This document shows, one piece after another, positions 1 through 8,686 of a stretch of 50,732 nucleotides of DNA. How positions within the stretch are numbered: the first letter of the stretch is position 1; each line of letters starts with the position of its first letter. This DNA is from an uncultured Porphyromonadaceae bacterium (GTDB lineage: Bacteria; Bacteroidota; Bacteroidia; Bacteroidales; Muribaculaceae): the NCBI GenBank assembly GCA_937892215.1, contig CALAVE010000082.1, positions 1 to 50,732 of the forward strand, written 5' to 3'. Both the position numbers and the translations under genes were made by a program. The notes under the pieces are model-generated. The model saw only the letters and a list, made by a program, of their open reading frames with translations. It was not told the DNA's origin and did not search any database.

Positions 1-222
1 CTTGCCGCCGCCACCACAGGCGCTTGAAAGGAAGATGCCGCCGCTCTGAAGGGCTGCAAGGGCCGATGTGCCGATGCCAGCCTCAATCTGCTTCTTGCCG
101 TTCACGTCGATGGTGATGTTGCCCGATGGAACGAGCCATGCCTTGATGACGAGCAACAGGGCGACGAGTAAAAGAATTACAATCAGAAAAACTACGATTG
201 CGTATATAATTGTCTGTGTCAT
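1..222 (-). CDS. nqrF: Na+-translocating NADH:quinone reductase subunit F, N-terminal part
   Basis: Only the first 74 codons are in the window; the rest lies beyond position 1. NqrF is the NADH-oxidising subunit carrying a [2Fe-2S] centre and FAD. The visible part shows the typical layout: a single N-terminal membrane helix (residues about 5-25, beginning MTQTIIYAIVVFLIVILLL), then a ferredoxin-like strand (TIDVNGKKQIEAG) and the start of the iron-sulfur loop SSACGGGGK, where the first Cys ligand is seen. It is the last gene of nqrABCDEF, 30 bases after nqrE. The start ATG at 222 is the only one that leaves the membrane helix intact. Identity is secure from this N-terminus plus gene order; FAD and NADH domains cannot be checked here. 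Confidence 0.93.
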   Translation of the reverse strand, partial: MTQTIIYAIVVFLIVILLLVALLLVIKAWLVPSGNITIDVNGKKQIEAGIGTSALAALQSGGIFLSSACGGGGK

Positions 223-252
223 AATCTTAATTTTTGTTTTTAGCGATTAAAA

Positions 253-849
253 TTATAACTGGATGCCCGAGAAGCTCAGGAAGGCGATGGCCATCAGACC
301 CGTAGCAATGAAGGTGATGCCCAAGCCCTTGAGTGGGGCAGGAATGTTGCTGTAGGCCAGCTTCTCACGGATGGCTGCGATGCAGGCAATGGCGAACAAC
401 CAGCCAAGACCGCTACCCAGCGCATAGACGGCAGCGAAACCGACATTCTCGAACTCCTTCTGCTGCATGAAGAGCGAACCACCAAGGATGGCGCAGTTTA
501 CGGCAATCAGTGGGAGGAAGATACCGAGCGAACCGTAGAGGGCAGGGAAGAACTTCTCGACCACCATCTCGACAATCTGCACGATGGCTGCAATGACGGC
601 GATGAAGACGATGAACGAGAGGTAGCTCAGGTCAACGCCCTCGGCCAATGCATTAGGCTGAAGCACATACTTGTCCAACAGATAGTTGACTGGCAGGGTG
701 ACGAGCAGCACGAATGTAACGGCTGCACCCAGGCCAACGGCTGTCTTGACGGTCTTTGACACTGCAAGGTAAGAGCACATACCCAGGAAGAGCGCAAAGA
801 TCATGTTGTCGATGAAAATCGACTTGACGAATAGATTTAAATATTCCAT
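253..849 (-). CDS. nqrE: Na+-translocating NADH:quinone reductase subunit E
   Basis: A 198-residue integral membrane protein of the NqrDE/RnfAE family, with about six hydrophobic helices. It starts MEYLNLFVKSIFIDNMIFA and has the family signature around the first half-helix (FLGMCSYLAVSK), where a conserved Cys lies near the cytoplasmic side; NqrD and NqrE together hold an intramembrane iron centre in the known structure. Full length for the family. It lies between nqrD (30 bases upstream) and nqrF (30 bases downstream) and is surely co-transcribed with them. Nothing odd was seen. Confidence 0.97.
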   Translation of the reverse strand: MEYLNLFVKSIFIDNMIFALFLGMCSYLAVSKTVKTAVGLGAAVTFVLLVTLPVNYLLDKYVLQPNALAEGVDLSYLSFIVFIAVIAAIVQIVEMVVEKFFPALYGSLGIFLPLIAVNCAILGGSLFMQQKEFENVGFAAVYALGSGLGWLFAIACIAAIREKLAYSNIPAPLKGLGITFIATGLMAIAFLSFSGIQL

Positions 850-879
850 TTTGCTTTCTGTATTAAGGGTATATGATTA

Positions 880-1512
880 TTATTTGTCCTGAAGGTCAGG
901 ATTCTTGCTGCGCAGATACCAGATGATGCAACCGATCAGAATCAGGGCCGATGTTGGCATCACGAAGATACCGCAGTTCTGATATCCGTCGTAGCCCGAC
1001 TCGTTGACAAAACGTGCGATGACGTCGATGCCGAACAATGTGCCAGAACCGAAGAACTCGCGGAAAGTGGCGACAACGAAGAGGATGATGGCATAGCCAA
1101 GACCGTTTCCGAGACCGTCAAGCAACGATGGCCAAGGCTTGTTGCCCAATGCGAATGCCTCCAGACGACCCATCAGGATACAGTTGGTGATGATGAGGCC
1201 GACATAGACCGACAACTGCTTGCTCACTTCGAAAGCGTATGCCTTCAGAATCTGGTTCACAAGGATAACCAGCGCAGCAACGACTACCAACTGAACGATG
1301 ATTCGGATTCGGTTTGGAATTGTGTTGCGCAGGAGGGAAATAATCACATTTGCGAAGGCCAATACGCAGGTGAGGGAGATGCCCATCACGAGGGCTGGCT
1401 TCATTTGGGTAGTGACGGCGAGCGCCGAGCAGATACCGAGAACCTGTACGACGACAGGGTTGTTTGTCCAAAGCGGACCGGTGAAGATACCGGGTTTCTT
1501 TTCTGCTGCCAT
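880..1512 (-). CDS. nqrD: Na+-translocating NADH:quinone reductase subunit D
   Basis: A 210-residue polytopic membrane protein homologous to NqrE, usual length for the subunit. The family pattern is clear: NNPVVVQVLGICSALAVTTQ near residue 17 (conserved Cys, pseudo-symmetric to that of NqrE), then GLIITNCILMGRLEAFA in the middle with the second conserved Cys, and DGLGNGLGYAIIL. These two Cys positions are the expected ligands of the shared iron site. It follows nqrC after two bases, so translation is probably coupled. Confidence 0.97.
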   Translation of the reverse strand: MAAEKKPGIFTGPLWTNNPVVVQVLGICSALAVTTQMKPALVMGISLTCVLAFANVIISLLRNTIPNRIRIIVQLVVVAALVILVNQILKAYAFEVSKQLSVYVGLIITNCILMGRLEAFALGNKPWPSLLDGLGNGLGYAIILFVVATFREFFGSGTLFGIDVIARFVNESGYDGYQNCGIFVMPTSALILIGCIIWYLRSKNPDLQDK

Positions 1513-1514
1513 AG

Positions 1515-2324
1515 TTATTCTGCAATTACAGGTTCAACATTTTGGATAGAATCACATGCGGTGCTGTCGGCTACGCAATCCTGAACCATGTTGCTCAACG
1601 TACCAATCTTCTCGAGTGCGGCCTTGTAGCCGGTCAAGGAGTTGTTGATTATGAGGCTGACGCAGTCGGAAGTCTTTGTAGCGCCGGTGATGGCATCTAC
1701 CTGATCGGCTCCGTTGGCTGCGGTCTTGCCTTGCTTGAGCACCTGGACAGGGGCGAATTGGCCGTTCTGGAACACGTGCTTGCCTACGAAGGCTGCTGCA
1801 AACGATGGGTCGTCCTTGATTTTGGCGCCCAAGCCTGCAGTTTCCGAAGCATGGTCGAACGATGCACCTGCGATGGTAGAGCCGTCGCTTTCAACTGAGA
1901 TGTAACCCCAGACGGCATCCCACAGACCTGCACCGTAAAGGCACATGATGTAGTAAGGCTTGCCGTTGACGTTGGCGATGAAGAGTGGCAGGTTGGCATC
2001 GTCTTTTACCACGCCAGCCTTGAACTGCTGCTTGGCCACGATGTCGAAGGCATTGACGCCAGCAACCTCATCGCCCTTCACGTTCACAACGCTCATGTTG
2101 TTGTCCATGTCAAGCTCGTCCCAGATTTGGGCGGCATTCTCGAAAGTCACCTCTTTGCCCAGCACGCTGCTGATAGAGGAGAGGATCTGCTGCTTCTTCT
2201 CGTTGTCGCTGTTGGCCTTCTGCTGTGGAGCAAGACCTACGGCTGCCACCGTCAGCAATACTGCCACAAGCGCACAAAGCAAGGCAGCATAAATCACGGT
2301 ATATACGTTACTGTTGCGATTCAT
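1515..2324 (-). CDS. nqrC: Na+-translocating NADH:quinone reductase subunit C (covalent FMN)
   Basis: A 269-residue subunit with one N-terminal membrane helix (residues about 8-32) and a periplasmic FMN-binding domain. The flavinylation motif is visible as DAITGATKTSD near residue 212; the final Thr of the GATKT element is the expected phosphoester attachment site for FMN, added by the ApbE transferase, which is not in this window. The domain also shows GLWDAVWGYISV, typical of the FMN-bind fold. The C-terminal tail (about 30 residues after KIGTLSNM, acidic) is a little longer than the canonical domain. Six bases separate it from nqrB. Confidence 0.96.
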   Translation of the reverse strand: MNRNSNVYTVIYAALLCALVAVLLTVAAVGLAPQQKANSDNEKKQQILSSISSVLGKEVTFENAAQIWDELDMDNNMSVVNVKGDEVAGVNAFDIVAKQQFKAGVVKDDANLPLFIANVNGKPYYIMCLYGAGLWDAVWGYISVESDGSTIAGASFDHASETAGLGAKIKDDPSFAAAFVGKHVFQNGQFAPVQVLKQGKTAANGADQVDAITGATKTSDCVSLIINNSLTGYKAALEKIGTLSNMVQDCVADSTACDSIQNVEPVIAE

Positions 2325-2330
2325 AATACG

Positions 2331-3509
2331 TTATGCTTTAATGCGCTTTGCGCGCTTGTTGATATTAGTTTCTACTACATAATGGTCGATGAGCGGTGCT
2401 ACGGCATTGCCCAACAGGACGGCCATCATTGCACCCTCAGGATAACCGGTGTTGTACATACGGATGATGATTGCCATCACGCCGATGAAACAGCCGTAGA
2501 TGAACTTGCCCGTATTGGTGCGGCAACCCGTCACTGGGTCGGTGGCCATGAAGACAGCGGCAAATGCGAATCCGCCGAGGCAGAGTTGCTGTGCTACTGT
2601 CGGAGCATTCTCGCTGAATGCGCCTACGATGGCCGACATGACTGCACCGCCAGCAAATACGCTGAGCATGATGCGCCATGAGGCAACCTTGGTGACGAGC
2701 AACAACAGGGCACCCAAGAGGATGGCTGCGGTCGAGGTCTCGGCGATGGAACCAGGGATGGTACCGATGAAGGCATCGAACGTAGAGAATGTCTCAGGGT
2801 TGAAGGTGTTGTCGGCAACTGCGGCCAATGGCGTTGCACCCGAGAAGCCGTCAACGACCTGTGTGCCCTCGATAGGAGAGTCGCACAGAGCCGAGCCGGT
2901 ACGTACGAATACGGCATCGCCCGACATGGCCTTCGGATAGGCAAAGAAGAGGAACGCACGCGTGATGAGCGCAGGGTTGAAGATGTTCATGCCTGTGCCA
3001 CCGAAAATCTCCTTGGCGAAGATTACCGAAAATGCTGTTGCTACGGCAATCATCCAGAGTGGTGTGTTGACAGGAACAATCATTGGAATCAAGAGACCGG
3101 TTGCGAGGAAACCTTCGGCAACCTCCTCGCGCTTGTAGGCTGCAACTGCCATTTCGATGCCGAGACCTACGACGTAGCTGACAACTACCTTAGGCAGGAA
3201 GGCTACGAAGCCATAGAGGAACTGCATGAACCAGCCGTCGTCGATGCCGAGTGCGCGGTCATGCTGCAAGCCGACGTTCCAGCATCCTACCAGCAGGGCA
3301 GGAACCAGAGCGAGGATGACCATGATGATGACGCGCTTCGAATCGACCGAATCGTGTACCTGTACACCCTTGCGGCCAGCGGTCTGGCGTGGTACGAAGA
3401 GGAAAGTGTGGAACGAGTCATAGACCGACCACAGGCTCTCGAACTTGCCACCCTTCTCGAAGTTGGGGGCAATCTTTTCGTGGATGAAATTATTTAACTT
3501 ATTGCTCAT
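2331..3509 (-). CDS. nqrB: Na+-translocating NADH:quinone reductase subunit B (covalent FMN, channel subunit)
   Basis: A 392-residue polytopic subunit holding a covalent FMN and riboflavin, and the likely sodium path. I place the start at ATG 3509 (MSNKLNNF), one base after the nqrA stop, rather than at the in-frame ATG at 3551, which lies inside nqrA. Recognisable parts: the soluble N-terminal stretch ending RVIIMVILALVPAL, FGGTGMNIFNPALITRAFLF, and the flavinylation motif DGFSGATPL near residue 225. The C-terminal helices end with GVMAIIIRMYNTGYPEGAM, a strongly conserved block of NqrB/RnfD. Length is slightly below that of Vibrio NqrB, normal for Bacteroidota. Confidence 0.96.
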   Translation of the reverse strand: MSNKLNNFIHEKIAPNFEKGGKFESLWSVYDSFHTFLFVPRQTAGRKGVQVHDSVDSKRVIIMVILALVPALLVGCWNVGLQHDRALGIDDGWFMQFLYGFVAFLPKVVVSYVVGLGIEMAVAAYKREEVAEGFLATGLLIPMIVPVNTPLWMIAVATAFSVIFAKEIFGGTGMNIFNPALITRAFLFFAYPKAMSGDAVFVRTGSALCDSPIEGTQVVDGFSGATPLAAVADNTFNPETFSTFDAFIGTIPGSIAETSTAAILLGALLLLVTKVASWRIMLSVFAGGAVMSAIVGAFSENAPTVAQQLCLGGFAFAAVFMATDPVTGCRTNTGKFIYGCFIGVMAIIIRMYNTGYPEGAMMAVLLGNAVAPLIDHYVVETNINKRAKRIKA

Positions 3510-3510
3510 A

Positions 3511-4863
3511 TTACTCCATTTCTTTTCTGAGTTTAACAAGGCCATCGGCAATTACCTGCTGAACAGGAGTCTTGGAGGCATCAACAAACTCACAGAGGGC
3601 GAAGTCTTCAGGAGCAACCTCGTAGATGCCCAGAGCCTCCATCTTGTCGATGTTGTAGGTCAGGACAGCCTTGTAGAGCTCCTCTGGATAGATATCCATT
3701 GGGAAAACCTTCTCCCAGGTGCCACTTACGATGAGGGCACGTGGGCCACCCTTGAGACGGGCGTCGAGTGTCCACTTCTTGCTCTTGAACAAGCCGAAGA
3801 GACCGCTCAAACCTGTGTTGCTGGTAGAATAACGGTTCAAGCCTGGAGTGATCCAGCCGAACAGCTCGTCGGTATCACCACCATCAGGGATGACGGTAAC
3901 GGTGTTGTCGAAGAAACCAACGACACCCTCCTTGCCAGCATTCTGACCGGTGAGTACGTTGCCGGCGATGTAACGCTGGGTGTACTCGACGTGCTTGACG
4001 TTGCCATTCAGGATGCTTGCCAATGTCTGACCGGGCAGAACTTTGGCGTATGCTGGAGAAACAACCTCAGAACCTGCGACGGTGATGGTGCGGGTGAAAT
4101 CGACCTTGCCGGCCAATGCACGACCCATGACGATGACGTCGAAGGCGCTGACGGTCCACACCTGCTCGCCCTTGTTGATAGGCTTGATGTGGTTGATCTG
4201 TACGCCGACGTTGCCTGCTGGGTGAGGACCTGCGAACTCGACTACCTCAGCATCCTTGAGCTGGAGCTTGCTGCCTGCCTTAGCACCAACATATACCTTG
4301 CCGGCTGTGAGCTTGGCGAGGGCGCTGATGCCGCGCTGAAGGTCTTCCTCCTGACCCTTGACGACGAAAGCGAAGTCCGGGGCGAGGGGTGCAGTATCCA
4401 TAGCGGTGACGAAGATGTCACGTGGCTGTACCTCAGGATTGGCCACAACGTTGTATGGACGTTGCTTGATGAATGGCCAAACACCGGCGTTGAGCAGAGC
4501 CGACTTGATCTCGTCTGCCGAAGCACTGGTTGGGTTAACAGCGGGAAGTTCTACACTGGTGCCCTTGCCGTCGTTCACAACGACAACGCCAAGCACTTTG
4601 CGTCGCTCGCCACGTACGACCTCCTCGACGGTGCCGCTGACAGGGCTTACGAACTTAATCTCTGGGTGAAGTTTGTCTGTAAAGAGCACGTCGCCGGCCT
4701 TCACGGCTTCACCGGCCTTGACGACTACCTTTGGAGTAGAACCGACGAAATCATCGGGCACGAGGGTAACCTTGTCGGCCGCCTTCACGCTGACGAGTTT
4801 CTTTTCTGCTGCTCCAGCCAGGTTGATGTCCAGACCTTTGTTAAGCTTAATTAAACTTGCCAT
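3511..4863 (-). CDS. nqrA: Na+-translocating NADH:quinone reductase subunit A
   Basis: First gene of the nqr operon, 450 residues, a peripheral subunit without its own prosthetic group. It begins MASLIKLNKGLDINLAGAAE, the usual NqrA N-terminus, and carries the biotinyl/lipoyl-like fold around KVVVKAGEAVKAGDVLFTDK (residues about 45-64) followed by the Rnf/Nqr SLBB-like region with GPHPAGNVGVQINHI near residue 214. The complex oxidises NADH, reduces the quinone pool and exports Na+, so this organism runs a sodium circuit. Upstream of 4863 I see several imperfect -7 elements on this strand (for example TATCTTCG at 4958-4951) but none good enough to name as the promoter. Confidence 0.96.
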   Translation of the reverse strand: MASLIKLNKGLDINLAGAAEKKLVSVKAADKVTLVPDDFVGSTPKVVVKAGEAVKAGDVLFTDKLHPEIKFVSPVSGTVEEVVRGERRKVLGVVVVNDGKGTSVELPAVNPTSASADEIKSALLNAGVWPFIKQRPYNVVANPEVQPRDIFVTAMDTAPLAPDFAFVVKGQEEDLQRGISALAKLTAGKVYVGAKAGSKLQLKDAEVVEFAGPHPAGNVGVQINHIKPINKGEQVWTVSAFDVIVMGRALAGKVDFTRTITVAGSEVVSPAYAKVLPGQTLASILNGNVKHVEYTQRYIAGNVLTGQNAGKEGVVGFFDNTVTVIPDGGDTDELFGWITPGLNRYSTSNTGLSGLFGLFKSKKWTLDARLKGGPRALIVSGTWEKVFPMDIYPEELYKAVLTYNIDKMEALGIYEVAPEDFALCEFVDASKTPVQQVIADGLVKLRKEME

Positions 4864-5074
4864 TTGTTATTATTGTTGAATGGAAAATTAGTTTGCGAAA
4901 TAATGTGTCGAAATGTAGCGTTTTTTGTAGATTCTCTCTCATTCGCGGCGCGAAGATAGCCTTTTTTAACATTGTCGTACACGAAAATGGCTCATATTTC
5001 GTTATTGCATCAAGTTGACAACTCCGAAAAGGGTGGTTTGAAAGTTTCGGTTTGCAAATTTTTATGATGAAAAT

Positions 5075-5106
5075 TTTGTCTTACCTCAATTTTTTTGCTA
5101 CATTTG
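5075..5106 (+). promoter_or_regulatory. Bacteroidetes-type promoter of the T9SS operon
   Basis: TTTG at 5075-5078 (-33 element), 20 bases of spacer, then TACATTTG at 5099-5106, an exact match to the -7 consensus TAnnTTTG used by the primary sigma factor of Bacteroidota. Transcription should start near 5112, about ten bases before the porP ATG at 5123, leaving a very short leader with no Shine-Dalgarno sequence. Confidence 0.75.
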
Positions 5107-5122
5107 CGGCCGCAAAAAATCA

Positions 5123-6088
5123 ATGAAAATACATTCTTACATCCGCTATTGTCTGTTTCTCCTGTTGTCGGTCTTTGTCGGCAACGGGTCGTTTGTTTTT
5201 GCGCAAAACGATCCGCAGGTCAGCATGTATTGGGCGGTGCCGACGCTCTACAATCCGGCGGCCGTCGGGTGCGATTCAGCTTTGCACATATCGGCCTTCG
5301 ACCGAATGCAATGGGTGGGTGTGGAAAATGCGCCGCAGACCTTTTTCGTCGCCGTGGATATGCCTGTCAAAATCAAAAAGGTGCGCAACGGCGTGGGGGC
5401 GATGGTCATGAACGATAAGGCGGGCCTGTTCAACACAACGCAGCTCGGCCTGCAATATTCCTACAGCCTGAATCTTGATTATGGCCGATTGGCGCTGGGC
5501 CTTCAGGCGGGCATGGTCAACCAGGGCTTTTCGGGTGGCGAGATCTACATCCCCGATGGCGATGCTTGGGATGCCTCGGCCGATGGACTTCCGACGGGAG
5601 ATGTGTCGGCCATGGCGTTCGATTGCGGTTTCGGCGCCTACTATGAGTGGAATTGGCTTTATGGTGGCATAGGCATCCAGCATCTGGCCGAAAGTGAGAT
5701 AGAATTGGACGAATATGCCTTCACAAAACTGAAACGGACATATTATTTTTCGGTCGGATGCAATATTCCGGTCAAGCGGTCGTTATTCATCGTGCAACCC
5801 TCGCTGTTGGTCAAGACGACGGTGCAGGCCTTGCAGAAGGAATTCACGCTTCGTGCCACCTACGACCACAAGTTCTGGGGCGGCATCTCCTTCCGCCCAA
5901 AAGATGCCGTGGTGCTAATGGTCGGTGCCGATGTGGGCGCAGTTCGCTTGGGCTATTCCTACGACATCGGAATCTCACCACTCGCCAAGGCATCGAACGG
6001 AAGCCACGAACTGATGGTGACCTATAGCTACAAACTGGATCTGGACAAGCAGAAGCAGCATGCGCACAAGTCAATCCGCATCCTGTAG
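5123..6088 (+). CDS. porP: PorP/SprF family outer-membrane protein of the type IX secretion system
   Basis: A 321-residue protein with an N-terminal signal peptide (residues 1-27, cut after VFA before QNDPQ) and an outer-membrane barrel of about 14 strands. The start of the mature part, QVSMYWAVPTLYNPAAVG, is the hallmark of the PorP/SprF family, as is the aromatic C-terminal strand region with SYDIGISPLAKASNGSHE. PorP anchors T9SS components or PorE-like partners at the outer membrane. It heads a porP-gldK-gldL-gldM-gldN cluster, the standard order of the T9SS core. The C-terminal extension KQKQHAHKSIRIL is basic and goes past the usual barrel end. Confidence 0.93.
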   Translation: MKIHSYIRYCLFLLLSVFVGNGSFVFAQNDPQVSMYWAVPTLYNPAAVGCDSALHISAFDRMQWVGVENAPQTFFVAVDMPVKIKKVRNGVGAMVMNDKAGLFNTTQLGLQYSYSLNLDYGRLALGLQAGMVNQGFSGGEIYIPDGDAWDASADGLPTGDVSAMAFDCGFGAYYEWNWLYGGIGIQHLAESEIELDEYAFTKLKRTYYFSVGCNIPVKRSLFIVQPSLLVKTTVQALQKEFTLRATYDHKFWGGISFRPKDAVVLMVGADVGAVRLGYSYDIGISPLAKASNGSHELMVTYSYKLDLDKQKQHAHKSIRIL

Positions 6089-6206
6089 CCCGAAAAAAAA
6101 GGCGTCTGGGGCGCGAAAAGTCGCGTAGCGCTTCAAAATCCGTCTTTGCACCGGCATCGGGCTGGAATTTATGAGTAACAAATCGAAATCAAACAAAAAC
6201 AAGATA

Positions 6207-7745
6207 ATGAAGAAGATTCTTCTGATTACAATGTCGGCAATCGCTGTCAGTTGGCTCGGGACGTCGTGTTCAAAGTCGCTCAGCGGTGGCGGCGGTGGAG
6301 AAGTGACAGGCGTGCGTGGCCGTGCGTGGAACGAGCCGCAGCCATACGGAATGGTGCTCATCAAGCGCGGTTCGATGGAGATGGGCGCGCAGAAGCAGGA
6401 CAGCTTGTGGGGCGACCTGCCGGAATCGAAGGGCATCTCGGTCGATGCCTTCTGGATGGACGAAAAGGAGGTGTCCAATGCCGTCTATCGCCAATTTGTC
6501 TATTATGTGCGCGACTCCATCATCCGCGAGCGTCTGGCCGATCCTGCATACGGTGGCAACGATGAATACAAGATAGAGGAGGACAAATACGGCGAACCCA
6601 TTACGCCGCATCTCAACTGGTCGAAGCCGATTCCGTGGCGCAAGCCGAACGAGGACGAGCAGCGGGCCATCGAAAGTGTCTATAAGACCGACCCGATTAC
6701 GGGCAAGAAATATCTGGATGCCAAGCAGATGAACTACCGCTTCGAGACGTTCGACTACAAGTCGTATGCCCAGCGCCGTTACCGCCTCGACCCCGAGCGT
6801 CGTAACCTGAACACCGATGTGCCGGTAAACTACGACGAACTGGTCATGATTTCGAAAGATACGGCATATATAGACGATGAGGGCAACATCAAGCGCGAGA
6901 CCATCGAACGCCCGCTCTCAAGTGAATACGACTTCCTGAACACCTACATCGTCAACATTTATCCTGACACGACCGTCTGGGTGAACGATTTTGCCAATGC
7001 CTTCACCGAGCAATACGCCCGCTACTATTTCTCCAGTCCGATTTACGATGACTATCCGGTGGTCGGTGTGAGCTGGGAGCAGGCCAATGCCTTCTGTGCC
7101 TGGCGCACGGAATATCTGAAACAGAGCTACGGAATGCGTGGCGTCGATGTCGAGCCGTTCCGTCTGCCGACCGAGGCCGAATGGGAATATGCCGCACGCG
7201 CCGGCAACAACGACCAGAATTACAGCTGGAAAACTGACGTAGCTCGTTCGGAAAAGGGTTGTTTCAACGGTAACTTCAAGCCGGGCGACGGCAACTACTC
7301 GAAGGATGGCTACATCATCACATCGCCCGTAGGTGCCTACAGTTCAAACGATTTCGGCCTGTACGACATGTCGGGCAACGTGGCCGAATGGACATCTACG
7401 GCATGGAGCGAGTCTGGTGTGCACAGCGCGGCCGACATCAATCCGGACTATCAGTACAATGCGGCCAAGGAAGACCCTTACCGCTTGAAGCGCAAGGTGA
7501 TTCGCGGCGGTTCGTGGAAGGATGCCAGCCACTACGTGCGTGCGGACGTGCGCACGTGGGAATATCAGAATGAGCAGCGTTCGTTCATCGGCTTCCGTTG
7601 CGTGCGCACCTACCTGGGCAACAGCAAGGCCAATGTGAAGACGAATGCAGCGAAAAAATCGTCAAAAGGCTCGTCGAGCGCACCAAAACAGCGCCAGCGT
7701 CCGCAGCGTTCGGCTGGTGGCGCGGGTCGCAGTGTCCGTCGATAA
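6207..7745 (+). CDS. gldK: T9SS ring lipoprotein GldK/PorK (formylglycine-generating-enzyme fold)
   Basis: 512 residues from the ATG at 6207, chosen over the in-frame ATG at 6171 because MKKILLITMSAIAVS is then a proper lipoprotein signal with lipobox LGTSC (lipidated Cys 21). The rest is a sulfatase-modifying-factor (FGE/SUMF1) fold without an enzymatic role in this family: GMVLIKRGSMEMG, PVVGVSWEQANAFCAWR, RLPTEAEWEYAARAGN, GNVAEWTSTAW, RGGSWKDA, FRCVRT. With GldN/PorN it forms the large ring under the outer membrane. A long insertion (about residues 120-260, rich in Tyr, Arg and Asp) between the first and second blocks is normal for GldK. The tail is Ser/Lys/Arg-rich, disordered. Confidence 0.95.
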   Translation: MKKILLITMSAIAVSWLGTSCSKSLSGGGGGEVTGVRGRAWNEPQPYGMVLIKRGSMEMGAQKQDSLWGDLPESKGISVDAFWMDEKEVSNAVYRQFVYYVRDSIIRERLADPAYGGNDEYKIEEDKYGEPITPHLNWSKPIPWRKPNEDEQRAIESVYKTDPITGKKYLDAKQMNYRFETFDYKSYAQRRYRLDPERRNLNTDVPVNYDELVMISKDTAYIDDEGNIKRETIERPLSSEYDFLNTYIVNIYPDTTVWVNDFANAFTEQYARYYFSSPIYDDYPVVGVSWEQANAFCAWRTEYLKQSYGMRGVDVEPFRLPTEAEWEYAARAGNNDQNYSWKTDVARSEKGCFNGNFKPGDGNYSKDGYIITSPVGAYSSNDFGLYDMSGNVAEWTSTAWSESGVHSAADINPDYQYNAAKEDPYRLKRKVIRGGSWKDASHYVRADVRTWEYQNEQRSFIGFRCVRTYLGNSKANVKTNAAKKSSKGSSSAPKQRQRPQRSAGGAGRSVRR

Positions 7746-7792
7746 TCTAACCCAAAACAAGAATATATTCTGACCATAAAGCACGAAAAGTC

Positions 7793-8680
7793 ATGAAAAT
7801 CAAGAAAAAATCGTTGTTAAGTCCAAAGACTTTCAATTATCTGTATAGTATCGGTGCATCAATCGTCATTTTGGGTGCGCTGTTCAAGCTGCTCCACGTC
7901 ACCGGAGCCGACATCATGCTGATCTTGGGCATGGGCACCGAGGCATTCATCTTCTTCATGTCGGCGTTCGACGAGCCTTCGCGCGAGCCAAACTGGGAAA
8001 ATGTCTATCCCGGCATTTACAACCAGACGCTGACGGGCGAGGAGAAGGCTACCATCGCCGAGCGTCGCGCCAAGCAGGAGGCTGCATTTGAACAGGTTGC
8101 GGCCAATGCCGTCAGTCAAGGCAACGGCGGTGGAGCGACCATCATCGGCGGCAATGTCCCGGCTGGAGGAACCATCGTCATCGGCGGTGGAGTTGTGTCC
8201 AATGCGCCAGCCGCAATGGGCGAGTCGGCAATGCCATCGGCCGCAACAACGGTTGGAAATGCGCCTCTGGTGGCAAGCGGAAACATCGGCGTTACGCCCG
8301 AGCAGGCTGATCAGGTGACGGCCGCTACGGAGCGCTACGTGACTAAATTGAACGAAATCAGTGTCTCGCTGGAGAAATTGTCGGCCGCAATGGCCGGCGT
8401 GGGCGGCAACGAGAACTATGCCGAGCAGATCGGCCAGCTGAACCGCAACATTCAGGGTCTGAACACCATCTACGAAATCCAGCTGAAGAGCGTTTCGTCG
8501 CAGCTCTCGACCATCGAAGAGGTGAACCGAGGCCTGAACAATATCCGTTCGCTCTATGAAAATGGAGCAAACGACAGCTACAAGATTCGTCAGGAAAGCG
8601 ACCAGCTGGCTCGCAACTTGCAGCAACTCAATGAGGTATATGCCCGCATGTTGCAGGCAATGACCACTAACATGAAATAA
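7793..8680 (+). CDS. gldL: T9SS inner-membrane motor stator GldL/PorL
   Basis: 295 residues. Two membrane helices near the N-terminus (about 14-33 and 39-56; YLYSIGASIVILGALFKLLH and ADIMLILGMGTEAFIFFMSAF) carry the acidic residue (Glu in MGTEAF) known in this family to take part in proton conduction. After PSREPNWENVYPGI comes a cytoplasmic part with a Gly/Ala-rich linker (residues about 108-165) and a predicted coiled coil (QVTAATERYVTKLNEIS to the end). GldL5-GldM2 is the proton-driven rotary motor of the T9SS and gliding machinery. It lies 47 bases after gldK and 6 bases before gldM. Confidence 0.96.
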   Translation: MKIKKKSLLSPKTFNYLYSIGASIVILGALFKLLHVTGADIMLILGMGTEAFIFFMSAFDEPSREPNWENVYPGIYNQTLTGEEKATIAERRAKQEAAFEQVAANAVSQGNGGGATIIGGNVPAGGTIVIGGGVVSNAPAAMGESAMPSAATTVGNAPLVASGNIGVTPEQADQVTAATERYVTKLNEISVSLEKLSAAMAGVGGNENYAEQIGQLNRNIQGLNTIYEIQLKSVSSQLSTIEEVNRGLNNIRSLYENGANDSYKIRQESDQLARNLQQLNEVYARMLQAMTTNMK

Positions 8681-8686
8681 TCCGTT

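Noticed and set aside
3445..4854. A 469-residue open frame on the plus strand opposite nqrA.
   Set aside because: No domain is recognisable, and nqrA fits the operon and family length exactly.
4951..4986. Possible nqr promoter on the minus strand (TATCTTCG).
   Set aside because: The -7 element has a mismatch and no TTTG lies at the right distance; other equally weak candidates exist closer to the gene.
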